Source: Massilia brevitalea (GTDB taxonomy: Bacteria; Pseudomonadota; Gammaproteobacteria; Burkholderiales; Burkholderiaceae_D). From it: a stretch of 50,072 nucleotides of DNA. The first letter of the stretch is position 1; the number at the start of each line of letters is the position of its first letter. Location of the stretch: NCBI RefSeq assembly GCF_030711405.1, contig NZ_JAULSI010000041.1:422-50493 (forward strand), in the 5' to 3' direction. Made by a program: the position numbers and the translations under genes. Positions 8,177-15,714 of this stretch are shown here, in pieces. The notes below the pieces were generated by a model. It made no database searches. It saw only the letters and a program-made list of their open reading frames with translations, and was not told the DNA's origin.

Positions 8177-9325
8177 TTATAACCTGTGGCTGCGGTCGGC
8201 CTGCAGCAACGCCGCCGGCAGTTCCACTCCCAGGCCCACGGCCAGCACCTTGAACAGCTCGCCCATTTCGGCGGGCGACACCAGCTTCTGCACCGCCTTC
8301 GACTGCGGCAGGAAGCGTATCGCGTCTTCCGGATCGGTGCGCATCAGCAGCTCGCCGATGCCGCAGCCAAGCAGGAAGCCGGCCTGGCTGGTGTAGCCCA
8401 GCACGTCCAGGCCGGCGTCCTGCGCGGCGACTGCCATGGCCGTGAAATCGACGTGGGCGGTGATGTCCTGCAGGCCGGGCAAATAGAAGGGTTCCGGGTG
8501 GGAATGGTGACGGTAATGGCACATCAGGGTGCCGCCGCTGCGCTGGTCGACATAGTATTCGTGGGCCGGGAAGCCGTAGTCGAACAGCAGGGCTGCGCCT
8601 TTGCCACCTTTGAACATCTGCGCCAGCGAGGCCATGAAGCCGCAGGCGACCGGGTGGATCTCGGTCAGGTAGCCTTCCGGCAGCGTGTCGGCGCTTGGCA
8701 CCTGGCGCGCCAGCTGCTCCATCAGTGCCGCATCGGGTTCGTGCTGGACGTAAGCAAAACGCCCGGCCTCGACGGTAACCATCTGGCGCCGCCAGCCCTG
8801 AGCCGTCTTGACGACCAGCTCGATCGGCATGGCGTCGAGCACCTCGTTGGCCAGCACCACGCCGCTGAACGCATCCGGGAAGCCGTCGATCCAGCGCACC
8901 TGCGGGAAATCGCGCAGCGCTTCCTGCTGGCGCGCGCACAGTTCGCCCGAGAGTTCGATGATGGTGTAGCTGTCTACCTGAACGCCATCGGCTTGCAGGG
9001 CCGTCAACACGTCGCGCGCCAGCTTGCCGGTGCCGGCCCCGAATTCGATGATGTTGGGCGCGCTTTGGGCGATAATAGCGGCTGCCGCGCGCGCCAGCGC
9101 CGCGCCGAACAGGGGCGTGATCTCGGGCGCGGTGGTGAAATCGCCATCGGCGCCCAGCTTGGCGGCGCCGCCGCTGTAATAGCCGAGCCGGGGCGCGTAC
9201 AGCGCCAGCTCCATGAAACGCGAAAAGGCAATCGCGCCGCCCTGCTGTTCGATTTCAAGGGCAATCAGTTGCTGCAAGGCGTGGGACGCTGCCAGCGCGT
9301 CGCTGTCGGGAAGGGGTAGGGACAT
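8177..9325 (-). CDS. MidA/NDUFAF7-family SAM-dependent methyltransferase
   Basis: A 382-residue soluble protein of the class I methyltransferase superfamily. The SAM-binding glycine motif reads IIEFGAGTGKLARDVL. The preceding IAFSRFMELALYAPRLGYY and DFTTAPEITPLFG segments are characteristic of the MidA family. The mitochondrial relative methylates an arginine of complex I; the bacterial substrate is not established. The start at 9325 (MSLPLPD) is chosen because the reading frame further upstream overlaps the divergent SDR gene and lacks family similarity. The 63-bp gap to the divergent SDR must hold both promoters. Confidence 0.88.
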   Translation of the reverse strand: MSLPLPDSDALAASHALQQLIALEIEQQGGAIAFSRFMELALYAPRLGYYSGGAAKLGADGDFTTAPEITPLFGAALARAAAAIIAQSAPNIIEFGAGTGKLARDVLTALQADGVQVDSYTIIELSGELCARQQEALRDFPQVRWIDGFPDAFSGVVLANEVLDAMPIELVVKTAQGWRRQMVTVEAGRFAYVQHEPDAALMEQLARQVPSADTLPEGYLTEIHPVACGFMASLAQMFKGGKGAALLFDYGFPAHEYYVDQRSGGTLMCHYRHHSHPEPFYLPGLQDITAHVDFTAMAVAAQDAGLDVLGYTSQAGFLLGCGIGELLMRTDPEDAIRFLPQSKAVQKLVSPAEMGELFKVLAVGLGVELPAALLQADRSHRL

Positions 9326-9388
9326 TCCGGCATTGTAGCCAGATCGGCAGGGTTCAACAATTTCAGGCAAGCCATACTGCTCGCATCC

Positions 9389-10174
9389 ATGACCATGCAT
9401 GACACAACGCCGCATCACCCGACACGGACTGCGCTCGTCACCGGCGCCGGCCGGCGCATCGGCCGCGAGATCGCCCTCGGCCTGGCCGCCGCCGGCTGGG
9501 ACGTCGCCGTCCATTACCGGCATTCCGAGCGCGAAGCCGAGGAAGTCGCCGACGCCATTCGCGCCCTTGGCCGGCGCGCCGCTCTGCTCCAATGCGACCT
9601 CGCCGACGAAGCGGCGGTGCGCGCCCTGCCCGGCCGCGCGGCCGCCGCCCTGGGCCGCATCACTTGCATCGTGAATAACGCTTCGTTGTTCGAATACGAC
9701 AACGCCACGACATTTTCTCCGGCCTTGCTGAGTGCCCACATGAGCGCCAACCTGGCTGCGCCCCTGCTGCTGGCCCAGGCCCTGCACGCGGCCACGCCGG
9801 AAAACGGGCAGGCGGTGGTGATCAACCTGCTGGACCAGAAACTGTACAATCTCAACCCGGATTTTTTGTCGTACACGCTGTCGAAGGCGGCGCTCGAGAC
9901 CGCCACCACCATGCTGGCCCAGGCGCTGGCGCCGCGCCTGCGCATCGTCGGCGTGGCGCCCGGCATCACCATGGTGTCGGGCGAGCAGAGCGAAGCGGGT
10001 TTCGCCCAGGCGCACACGGCCACGCCGCTGGGACGCTCCTCGACGCCGGAGGATATTGCCGGCGCCGTCGTGTACGCGGCCGCGGCGCGCGCCCTGACCG
10101 GCACTACCCTGGTGGTCGACGGCGGCCAGCACCTGCTGCCACTGTCGCGCGACGTGATGTTCCTTACCAAATAA
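9389..10174 (+). CDS. SDR oxidoreductase, pteridine reductase type (FolM-like)
   Basis: A 261-residue short-chain dehydrogenase. The cofactor motif is TGAGRRIG (18-25), fitting the TGxxxRxG signature of pteridine reductases. The usual catalytic serine is replaced by aspartate: D149, then Y162 and K166. This D-Y spacing of 13 is the same as in PTR1 (D181/Y194/K198). The gene is followed 27 nt later by a dihydroneopterin aldolase, so reduction of dihydrobiopterin- or dihydromonapterin-like pterins is a well-supported guess. The start is the first ATG (9389); an ATG two codons later is also possible. It probably forms an operon with the aldolase and ttcA. Confidence 0.85.
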   Translation: MTMHDTTPHHPTRTALVTGAGRRIGREIALGLAAAGWDVAVHYRHSEREAEEVADAIRALGRRAALLQCDLADEAAVRALPGRAAAALGRITCIVNNASLFEYDNATTFSPALLSAHMSANLAAPLLLAQALHAATPENGQAVVINLLDQKLYNLNPDFLSYTLSKAALETATTMLAQALAPRLRIVGVAPGITMVSGEQSEAGFAQAHTATPLGRSSTPEDIAGAVVYAAAARALTGTTLVVDGGQHLLPLSRDVMFLTK

Positions 10175-10201
10175 CCTACCCAGAACTTAACAAGGCTCCT
10201 T

Positions 10202-10600
10202 ATGCTGTCCGCCCTGACCCACCCGAGCTTGCGCGATTGCCGCCGGCTGTTCCTGCGCAATTACGAAGTGATGATCAACATCGGGGTCCACGACTTCGAG
10301 AAAAAGGGCGAACAGCGCGTGCTGATCAACGTCGACCTGTACATCCCGCTGGCCGAATCGACGCCGACAGCGGACCAGCTCGACGAAGTGGTCGACTACG
10401 ATTTCATGCGCGAGACGGTGGCGAAGCGCATGGCGCAGGGCCACGTGCATTTGCAGGAAACCCTGGTCGACGACCTGGTGCAGGCCCTGCTGGCCCACCC
10501 GCGCGTGCGCGCCGTGGGCCTGTCGACGATGAAGCCGGACGTGTATCCCGACTGCGAAGGCGTCGGCGTGGAAGTATTCAAAATCAAGGAAGAAGCATGA
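10202..10600 (+). CDS. folB: Dihydroneopterin aldolase (FolB type)
   Basis: A 132-residue member of the FolB/FolX family. The start of the fold (NYEVMINIGVHDFEKKGEQ), the acidic residue of the pterin pocket and a late lysine (STMKPDVY) are visible. It would convert dihydroneopterin to hydroxymethyl-dihydropterin and glycolaldehyde in folate synthesis; epimerase activity of a FolX type cannot be excluded. An AAGG motif precedes the ATG. Its stop overlaps the start of ttcA in an ATGA arrangement, showing translational coupling. Confidence 0.86.
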   Translation: MLSALTHPSLRDCRRLFLRNYEVMINIGVHDFEKKGEQRVLINVDLYIPLAESTPTADQLDEVVDYDFMRETVAKRMAQGHVHLQETLVDDLVQALLAHPRVRAVGLSTMKPDVYPDCEGVGVEVFKIKEEA

Positions 10601-11535
10601 GTGCAGTATTGAATGGTGCCGTATCGAATGAGCTGTCTGCCGAAGGCGCGGACGCCAAGAAGGCCGAAAAAATTACCTACGAAAACAACAAGCTGCACAA
10701 GCGCCTGTGCCGCCTGGTCGGCCAGGCCATCGGCGACTTCAACATGATCGAGGACGGCGACAAGGTGATGGTCTGCCTGTCCGGCGGCAAGGACAGCTAC
10801 GCCCTGCTCGACATCCTGATGACGCTGCGCGAGCGCGCGCCGATCCATTTCGATATCGTGGCGGTGAACCTCGACCAGAAGCAGCCGAACTTCCCGCCGG
10901 AAGTGCTGCCGGCCTACCTCGATAAACTGGGCGTGCCGTACCACATCGAGAACCAGGACACCTACAGCATCGTCAAGCGCCTGATCCCGGAGGGTAAAAC
11001 CACCTGCTCGCTCTGTTCCAGGCTGCGCCGCGGCATCCTGTACCGCGTGGCCGATGAACTCGGCTGCAACAAGATCGCCCTCGGCCACCACCGCGACGAC
11101 ATCCTCGAGACCTTCTTCCTGAACATGTTCTTTGGCGGGAAGCTGAAGGGCATGCCGGCCAAGCTGGTGTCCGACGACGGCAAGCACATGGTGATCCGCC
11201 CGCTGGCCTATGTGAAGGAAGCCGACACCGAGCGCTATGCCGAGGTGAAGGGCTTTCCGATCATTCCGTGCGATTTGTGCGGCTCGCAGGAAAACCTGCA
11301 GCGCAAGCAGATCAAGGCCATGCTGCGCGACTGGGAAAAGAAGCATCCGGGGCGCGTGGAGAGCGTGTTCTCGTCGCTATCGACGGTGGTGCCGTCGCAT
11401 TTGCAGGACCGGAACCTGTTCGGCTTTGTCGACCTGAAGACCGATGGCGTGCCGAATCCGCTGGGCGATATCGCCTTTGACGAAGAGCCTTGCTCGACGC
11501 CGGTGGCGAATACGATTTCGCTTAGTCAGCTTTAA
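10597..11535 (+). CDS. ttcA: tRNA 2-thiocytidine(32) synthetase TtcA
   Basis: A 312-residue ATP-pyrophosphatase (PP-loop) enzyme that thiolates cytidine 32 of certain tRNAs with an iron-sulfur cluster. The PP-loop SGGKDS is at 62-67. The CxxC pair C137/C140 and the later PCDLCGS pair (C225/C228) supply the cluster and catalytic cysteines. The start at 10597 is fixed by the ATGA overlap with folB and by the family N-terminus. The stop codon TAA lies inside a 12-bp tandem duplication (11533-11556). Confidence 0.96.
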   Translation: MSAVLNGAVSNELSAEGADAKKAEKITYENNKLHKRLCRLVGQAIGDFNMIEDGDKVMVCLSGGKDSYALLDILMTLRERAPIHFDIVAVNLDQKQPNFPPEVLPAYLDKLGVPYHIENQDTYSIVKRLIPEGKTTCSLCSRLRRGILYRVADELGCNKIALGHHRDDILETFFLNMFFGGKLKGMPAKLVSDDGKHMVIRPLAYVKEADTERYAEVKGFPIIPCDLCGSQENLQRKQIKAMLRDWEKKHPGRVESVFSSLSTVVPSHLQDRNLFGFVDLKTDGVPNPLGDIAFDEEPCSTPVANTISLSQL

Positions 11536-11556
11536 TTTCAGCTGTAATTTCAGCTG
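11533..11556. repeat. 12-bp tandem duplication at the ttcA stop
   Basis: Two identical units TAATTTCAGCTG lie head to tail; the first TAA is the ttcA stop codon. They fill the 28-bp gap between the convergent ttcA and MFS genes. Confidence 0.7.
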
Positions 11557-11563
11557 TAACTCT

Positions 11564-12793
11564 TCAGTTCCCAAGGGGCCGCTGGCGCGACGCCAGCAGT
11601 GCCCCGGCAAACAGCGCCATTGCGGAAAACACCAGGCCGTGCTGCAGGCCGCCAGGGCCGTCGGCAATCCAGCCGATGACCGACGGGCCGACGATCTGGC
11701 CCAGCGCGAACACGATCGTGAACGCACTGATCCCGGAAGACCACGCATGCTGGGGCAGGTTGTGGCGCACCAGGGCCGTGGTCGAGGCCACCACCGACAG
11801 GAAGATCGCGCCGAACATCAGGCCCGAAACGAACATCAGCGCCGGTGAGCTGGTCAGTGCCGGCAGGATGGTCGCCACGCCCAGCAAGCCATTCAACATC
11901 GCCATCGCCTGCCCGCCCTTGAAACGGTCGAGCATGCGCGCCCAGATGCGCGACGACGCCATCACGGCCAGGCCCAGCATGGCGTAGAACAGCGTAATGG
12001 TGCCGGCGCCCATGCCCTGTTCCCTCAGCAGGGCGATCACGAAGGTCATGTAGCCGATGTAGCCGACGCCGAACATCAGGTAGCCGGCCAGACCGAAACC
12101 GAAAGGTTTTAGCCTGAAGCCGCCCTGCCCGCTCGCCTTGGCCGGGGCGCCGTCGACCTGGCGTGCACGCTTGAGCATCGCCAGCGTCGCCAGCAGGCAG
12201 AGCGCGGCCAGTGCCATCCAGGCCCATTGCCAGGTGTGCGGTACGCCACGGGCGGCGGCGCTGTCCATCGCCAGCGGCACCAGCAACGCGGACGCGACGA
12301 TGCCCAGGCCGGTGCCGCCGTAATAGATCCCGAGCAGCAGGCCGGAACGTTCGGGGTGCAGCAATCCCAGCCTTGCCGCCAGCAGCCCGCCAGAGATGAA
12401 AATGAAGGCGCTGGCGATACCGGCCAGGATGCGCTGACCGATCAGCAGGCCGGCGTCGACCACGAAGCCGGACAGCAGCATGAACAGGCTGGCCAGGATC
12501 GCGCCGCCGACGAGGGCGGTTTGCGCGCCGTAACGCCGCATCAGGGCCGGCGTGGCCAGGGCGCCGAGCAGGTAGCCGAGGGCGTTCCCGGTATTCATGG
12601 CGCCGGACAGGAAGTAGGACCAGCCGAGGTCGGCGCGCATGGGCGGCAGCAGCAGCGCATACGAAAAGCGCGTCAGGCCCAGAGAGATTGCGGCGCCGAG
12701 CGACAGGGCAAAGGCGGTCAGCAAGGGGCGCCGGGCCGCGAGCGAACGCGGGCCGGATGGCAGGGTCGATCCGGTGTGGGCGTGACGGTCCAT
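11564..12793 (-). CDS. MFS transporter, YbfB/YjiJ family
   Basis: A 409-residue inner-membrane protein with about 12 hydrophobic helices. The N-terminal LGLTRFSYALLLPPMRADLGW motif and the GGTGLGI segment are typical of the YbfB/YjiJ branch of the major facilitator superfamily. The substrate is unknown. The start at 12793 (MDRHAHTG) has no upstream ATG alternative that adds family sequence. It is convergent with ttcA, with only 28 bp between the stops, and divergent from the histidine phosphatase. Short 12-bp tandem repeats flank it at both ends. Confidence 0.85.
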   Translation of the reverse strand: MDRHAHTGSTLPSGPRSLAARRPLLTAFALSLGAAISLGLTRFSYALLLPPMRADLGWSYFLSGAMNTGNALGYLLGALATPALMRRYGAQTALVGGAILASLFMLLSGFVVDAGLLIGQRILAGIASAFIFISGGLLAARLGLLHPERSGLLLGIYYGGTGLGIVASALLVPLAMDSAAARGVPHTWQWAWMALAALCLLATLAMLKRARQVDGAPAKASGQGGFRLKPFGFGLAGYLMFGVGYIGYMTFVIALLREQGMGAGTITLFYAMLGLAVMASSRIWARMLDRFKGGQAMAMLNGLLGVATILPALTSSPALMFVSGLMFGAIFLSVVASTTALVRHNLPQHAWSSGISAFTIVFALGQIVGPSVIGWIADGPGGLQHGLVFSAMALFAGALLASRQRPLGN

Positions 12794-12800
12794 GCTGCGA

Positions 12801-12824
12801 TTGTAAGTTGAATTGTAAGTTCAA
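12801..12824. repeat. 12-bp tandem duplication upstream of the MFS gene
   Basis: TTGTAAGTTGAA is followed directly by TTGTAAGTTCAA (11/12 identical), 8 bp upstream of the MFS start codon on the minus strand. It may overlap its ribosome-binding or operator region. Confidence 0.55.
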
Positions 12825-12885
12825 AACGCGGCGTATCGCGCGTTATCGGTATTACAATCTGCTGAATCCAACCCGAGGTGAATCC

Positions 12886-13407
12886 ATGCCCCTGCTGCCA
12901 CGCCTGTCCGCCGTCTTCGCATTCGCCATTGCCTTGATGTCTTCCGCCGCTGCCCTTGCCGACCCTGCCGCCATCTACCTGGTGCGCCATGGCGAGAAGG
13001 AGGCGGCCGGCGAGGACCCGGCGCTCACGGCGCAGGGCCGGCAGCGTGCGCAGAACATTGCGGCGATGCTGAACAAGGCGGGCATCGCCCACATCTTCAG
13101 CACGCCGACCAAGCGTACGCGGCAGACGGCGCAGCCACTGGCCGAGCGGAATAAGGTGGAGGTGGCGCTTTACGACCCGCGCAAGCCGCAGGCGCTGGTG
13201 GCGCAGGTGAAGGCGTTGAATGGGCCGGTGCTGGTGGTCGGGCATTCGAACACGCTGTCGGAGCTGGTGCGGCTGTTCGGCGGCCAGCCTGGGGCGGAGA
13301 TTGCGGACAACGAGTATGACCGGGTGTACCAGCTGGTGCCCGCTGCGAACGGGAGCGTGGGCACGGTGGTGTTCACGTCGCTGCCAGAGACAGGTGCGGC
13401 GCCGTAG
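12886..13407 (+). CDS. Exported histidine phosphatase (phosphoglycerate mutase-like)
   Basis: A 173-residue protein with a signal peptide (about residues 1-23, ending ALA-DP). The histidine phosphatase signature LVRHGEK supplies the phosphorylated histidine, and the second catalytic histidine is in VVGHSNTLSEL. Likely a periplasmic phosphatase of unknown substrate. The start at 12886 is supported by CGAGGTG 6 nt upstream and by the signal peptide. The stop codon TAG is formed by the GTAG head of a REP-like element (13404-13407). Confidence 0.88.
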   Translation: MPLLPRLSAVFAFAIALMSSAAALADPAAIYLVRHGEKEAAGEDPALTAQGRQRAQNIAAMLNKAGIAHIFSTPTKRTRQTAQPLAERNKVEVALYDPRKPQALVAQVKALNGPVLVVGHSNTLSELVRLFGGQPGAEIADNEYDRVYQLVPAANGSVGTVVFTSLPETGAAP

Positions 13408-13590
13408 GGTGGGTTCTTGAACCCACCATTGTGAGCATGGTGATACCGTCCAGGTGGGTTCGAGAACCCACCCTACGACTGAAGTGCGTAGGGTGGACAC
13501 CTGTGTCCACGCTGTACCCCTGTTGCAAATCGAAAAAGCGTTTCGACACGCACCCGTGCCATACCGCGTGGGCACAAGTGCCCACCCTAC
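13404..13590. repeat. REP-like cluster A: four palindromes in two inverted pairs
   Basis: Four copies of a GTAG-headed palindrome: forward at 13404-13427 (stem GGTGGGTTC/GAACCCACC), inverted at 13453-13476 (same stem), forward at 13488-13516 (stem GTGGACAC/GTGTCCAC) and inverted at 13562-13590 (stem GTGGGCAC/GTGCCCAC, loop AA). Pairs face outward with GTAG at the outer ends, as in REPINs. The stem bases differ between copies but stay complementary. The cluster sits between the convergent 3' ends of the phosphatase and the M14 peptidase. Confidence 0.85.
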
Positions 13591-13672
13591 AACGGCCGGG
13601 ATGACCCGGCCATCTTTTACGGCGCGACGTACAACGGCCGGGATGACCCGGCCATTTTTTACGGCGCCACGT
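13589..13672. repeat. 42-bp tandem duplication spanning the M14 stop codon
   Basis: Copy 1 is 13589-13630 and copy 2 is 13631-13672, 40/42 identical. Each contains the palindrome GGCCGGG-ATGA-CCCGGCC and a T-rich tail. The second copy includes the stop codon and last four codons of the minus-strand M14 peptidase. The duplication directly abuts the last REP-like element of cluster A. Confidence 0.85.
13594..13660 (+). terminator. Tandem terminator-like hairpins
   Basis: Each half of the 42-bp duplication has a 7-bp GC stem (GGCCGGG/CCCGGCC, loop ATGA). T-rich tails follow: ATCTTTT after the first (13594-13618) and ATTTTTT after the second (13636-13660). They would end plus-strand transcripts from the histidine phosphatase gene. 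Confidence 0.6.
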
Positions 13673-15419
13673 TCGCGCGCAGCACCGGGTACAGGTTCAA
13701 ACGCTCGTCCCACGATGCATGGCGGCGGGCGAAGAATTCCAGGCGCGCGTGCGGGTTCTTGGCAAACGCCGGATCGCTGTCGATACGGCGCTTGAACTCG
13801 GCGGCGACGGCCGGGTCGGCGGCCATCTGCTCGCGCGCCACGTCTTCGGCCACGTATTCCTCCATGTACTCCTTGGCTTCGAAGGCATTGTTGAACATGC
13901 CCCAGGCCAGCAGCGAGTCTGGCGCCTGCGGCTCGAAGATCGCCATCACCAGGCGCGCCTTCGGCTGGGCGATCGGCACGAACAGGGCGCCGCGGCCCAC
14001 GCCCCTTGCCTCCGCCTTCCAATTGCCTTCGACCGTCAAACGCTGGTGCGATTCGAGCGACTTCACGCCAAAGGTGACCTTGTCGGCGCGGAAGGTCTCG
14101 GCCTCGAAGCGGTCGATGCCCTTGTCCAGCTTGCGGAAGGCGATGCCGTGCTGGGTCAGTTTGGCAGCCACCATCGCCGCATGCGCGGCCGGTACGATGT
14201 AGCCGGCGCGCGGCGCCGCCACCTGCAGATCGGCCACCACTTCATCGCGCAGCGGCACGCGCCAGACCTGCGGCTTGCTTTCGTCGTAGCGCGTCATCAG
14301 GATGCCCGAGACATCCGACGGCGTGCGCGTGTATTCGTAGCCGCTGAAGTCGACCATGGTCTCCTTGTCGGTGGTCCGCCAGGTCAGCGGCACCAGCGCG
14401 CCGTTCAATTGAGCGGCGCGCGCGTCGGCCGCGCGCGCGGCCTGCTGCCATTCCTTGCCGTGCTTCGCCACCTGCTCCAGCACCGACACGAAGCTGTTGT
14501 GGGTGATGCGCACGCGGGTCGGGTAATCCTTCCACGAGTGGGTCTCGACCAGCATCGCCATGCGGTTACGCAGCTGGAAGTAGCCGGTCGAGAAGCGCGG
14601 GTCCGACACGCCGTCCATGAAGCCGGACATCGGGTCGTCGGTCTTCACGAAGGACATGTAGTAGGACTGCGGGGTCGAGCCCTGTTTTGCGATATCGGCG
14701 ATCACGTTGTCGCGCAGCGCCAGGCCGGCCTTGCGGAATTCCGGGTCGCCCGAGTACACCGGCTCGACCTGGATCGACACATCGTGCTGGAACTTGGCGC
14801 CGTCGGTCACGTGCAAATCGACGTAGGTGAGCGGGTCCCAGGCGTTCACCAGCGCCAGCATGGCCTGCATCTCGGGCGCGTCGGCCTTCACGTAGTCGCG
14901 GTTCAGGTTGAAGTTCTGGGCCGTGGTGCGCCAGCCCATTTCGACCGGGCCGCGCTGGTTCGGGCGGTTCCACTGGCCGAAGCGCTCGTGGCCGTCGACG
15001 TTGAAGACCGGGACGAACAGGAGGACCTGCTTGTCGAGCGCGCCCTTGGCCAGGCGGCCTTCGAGCATCTCGCGCAGCGCCAGGAAGCCGGCGTCCTTGC
15101 CGTCGATCTCGCCGGCGTGGATGCCGCCCTGGATCAGCGTCACCGGCAGGTTCGCCTTGGCCGCCGCCTGCGCGGTAAACGCGCCGCTGCGGGTCACGAC
15201 CAGCGCCAGCATCGGGCGGCCTTCCGGCGTGCGGCCGAATTCGATGCACTTCACCTGCTTGGGGTAGGCCTTCTGGAAGTCGGCGCACAGCTTGACGACT
15301 TCGTCGTAGCGGCCGGTGGCCTGGAAGCCGGATCGCTCGGAGATGGTGGTCAGGTCCGGGGCAGCGTGGACAAAAGGTGAGGCGGCAAGCAGGGCAAGCA
15401 GTAACGCAGAACGAATCAT
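13659..15419 (-). CDS. M14 family zinc carboxypeptidase, exported
   Basis: A 586-residue protein with a signal peptide (MIRSALLLALLAASPFVHA). The N-terminal catalytic domain has the zinc ligands H101 and E104 in GGIHAGEIDGKD, a later DLHVTDG histidine and a candidate catalytic glutamate in VETHSWKDY. The C-terminal part, roughly residues 350-586, is an extra domain found in this long M14 subgroup. It probably trims peptides in the periplasm or outside the cell. The start at 15419 is chosen over an upstream codon because the signal peptide begins there and GGAG lies 8 nt before it. Its stop is inside a 42-bp tandem duplication. Confidence 0.88.
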   Translation of the reverse strand: MIRSALLLALLAASPFVHAAPDLTTISERSGFQATGRYDEVVKLCADFQKAYPKQVKCIEFGRTPEGRPMLALVVTRSGAFTAQAAAKANLPVTLIQGGIHAGEIDGKDAGFLALREMLEGRLAKGALDKQVLLFVPVFNVDGHERFGQWNRPNQRGPVEMGWRTTAQNFNLNRDYVKADAPEMQAMLALVNAWDPLTYVDLHVTDGAKFQHDVSIQVEPVYSGDPEFRKAGLALRDNVIADIAKQGSTPQSYYMSFVKTDDPMSGFMDGVSDPRFSTGYFQLRNRMAMLVETHSWKDYPTRVRITHNSFVSVLEQVAKHGKEWQQAARAADARAAQLNGALVPLTWRTTDKETMVDFSGYEYTRTPSDVSGILMTRYDESKPQVWRVPLRDEVVADLQVAAPRAGYIVPAAHAAMVAAKLTQHGIAFRKLDKGIDRFEAETFRADKVTFGVKSLESHQRLTVEGNWKAEARGVGRGALFVPIAQPKARLVMAIFEPQAPDSLLAWGMFNNAFEAKEYMEEYVAEDVAREQMAADPAVAAEFKRRIDSDPAFAKNPHARLEFFARRHASWDERLNLYPVLRANVAP

Positions 15420-15469
15420 CGAAGGGGCTCCGGCAGAAGGAAGATACAAAGCGAGATGCAAAGAAGAAA

Positions 15470-15475
15470 ATTATA
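15470..15475 (-). promoter_or_regulatory. Possible -10 of the M14 gene
   Basis: A perfect TATAAT on the minus strand about 50 bp upstream of the M14 start. No convincing -35 hexamer is seen at 16-18 nt, so this is a weak call. Confidence 0.35.
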
Positions 15476-15552
15476 GTCGTGTTCGCGTGCCCACAGATGC
15501 TTGACCTGCGCCTTGCTATCGTCGGCCGTATTGACAATCAATGGAGAAAACG

Positions 15553-15632
15553 ATGACGACCGAATTGACGATCCTGGCCTGGACCTTGGTGCTGGCGCCG
15601 TCATGGTGATCGTGGCGGTGCTGACAAATTAA
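15553..15632 (+). pseudogene. Internally deleted MAPEG-like gene remnant
   Basis: A good Shine-Dalgarno (GGAGAAA, 15543-15549) precedes an ATG that opens MTTELTILAWTLVLA, which resembles the first helix of MAPEG-family membrane proteins. The frame then stops at TGA (15607-15609). In the next frame (15600-15632) VMVIVAVLTN-stop resembles the C-terminal end of the same family. Together this reads as a MAPEG gene that lost most of its roughly 130 codons, leaving both ends. A functional 18-residue peptide is the alternative. The rest of 15420-15714 holds only the M14 promoter region and a terminator. Confidence 0.45.
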
Positions 15633-15646
15633 TGTAGGCACCGGCC

Positions 15647-15676
15647 AAAAAAATGCGCCACCCGAAGGTGGCGCAT
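15647..15676 (-). terminator. Rho-independent terminator of the S41 protease gene
   Basis: On the minus strand a perfect 10-bp stem (ATGCGCCACC/GGTGGCGCAT, 4-nt loop) is followed by seven T residues, 39 bp after the S41 stop. Confidence 0.9.
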
Positions 15677-15714
15677 CGTTGTGCCGGACAGCGCAGCTCA
15701 CGCTGCGCGCTCGA

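Noticed and set aside
13404..13590. CRISPR array
   Set aside because: Repeats are inverted rather than direct, spacers are irregular (11-45 bp), and no cas genes are present.
13719..15380. A 553-codon plus-strand open frame
   Set aside because: It is antisense to the M14 peptidase, which has a signal peptide and zinc ligands; the shadow has neither.
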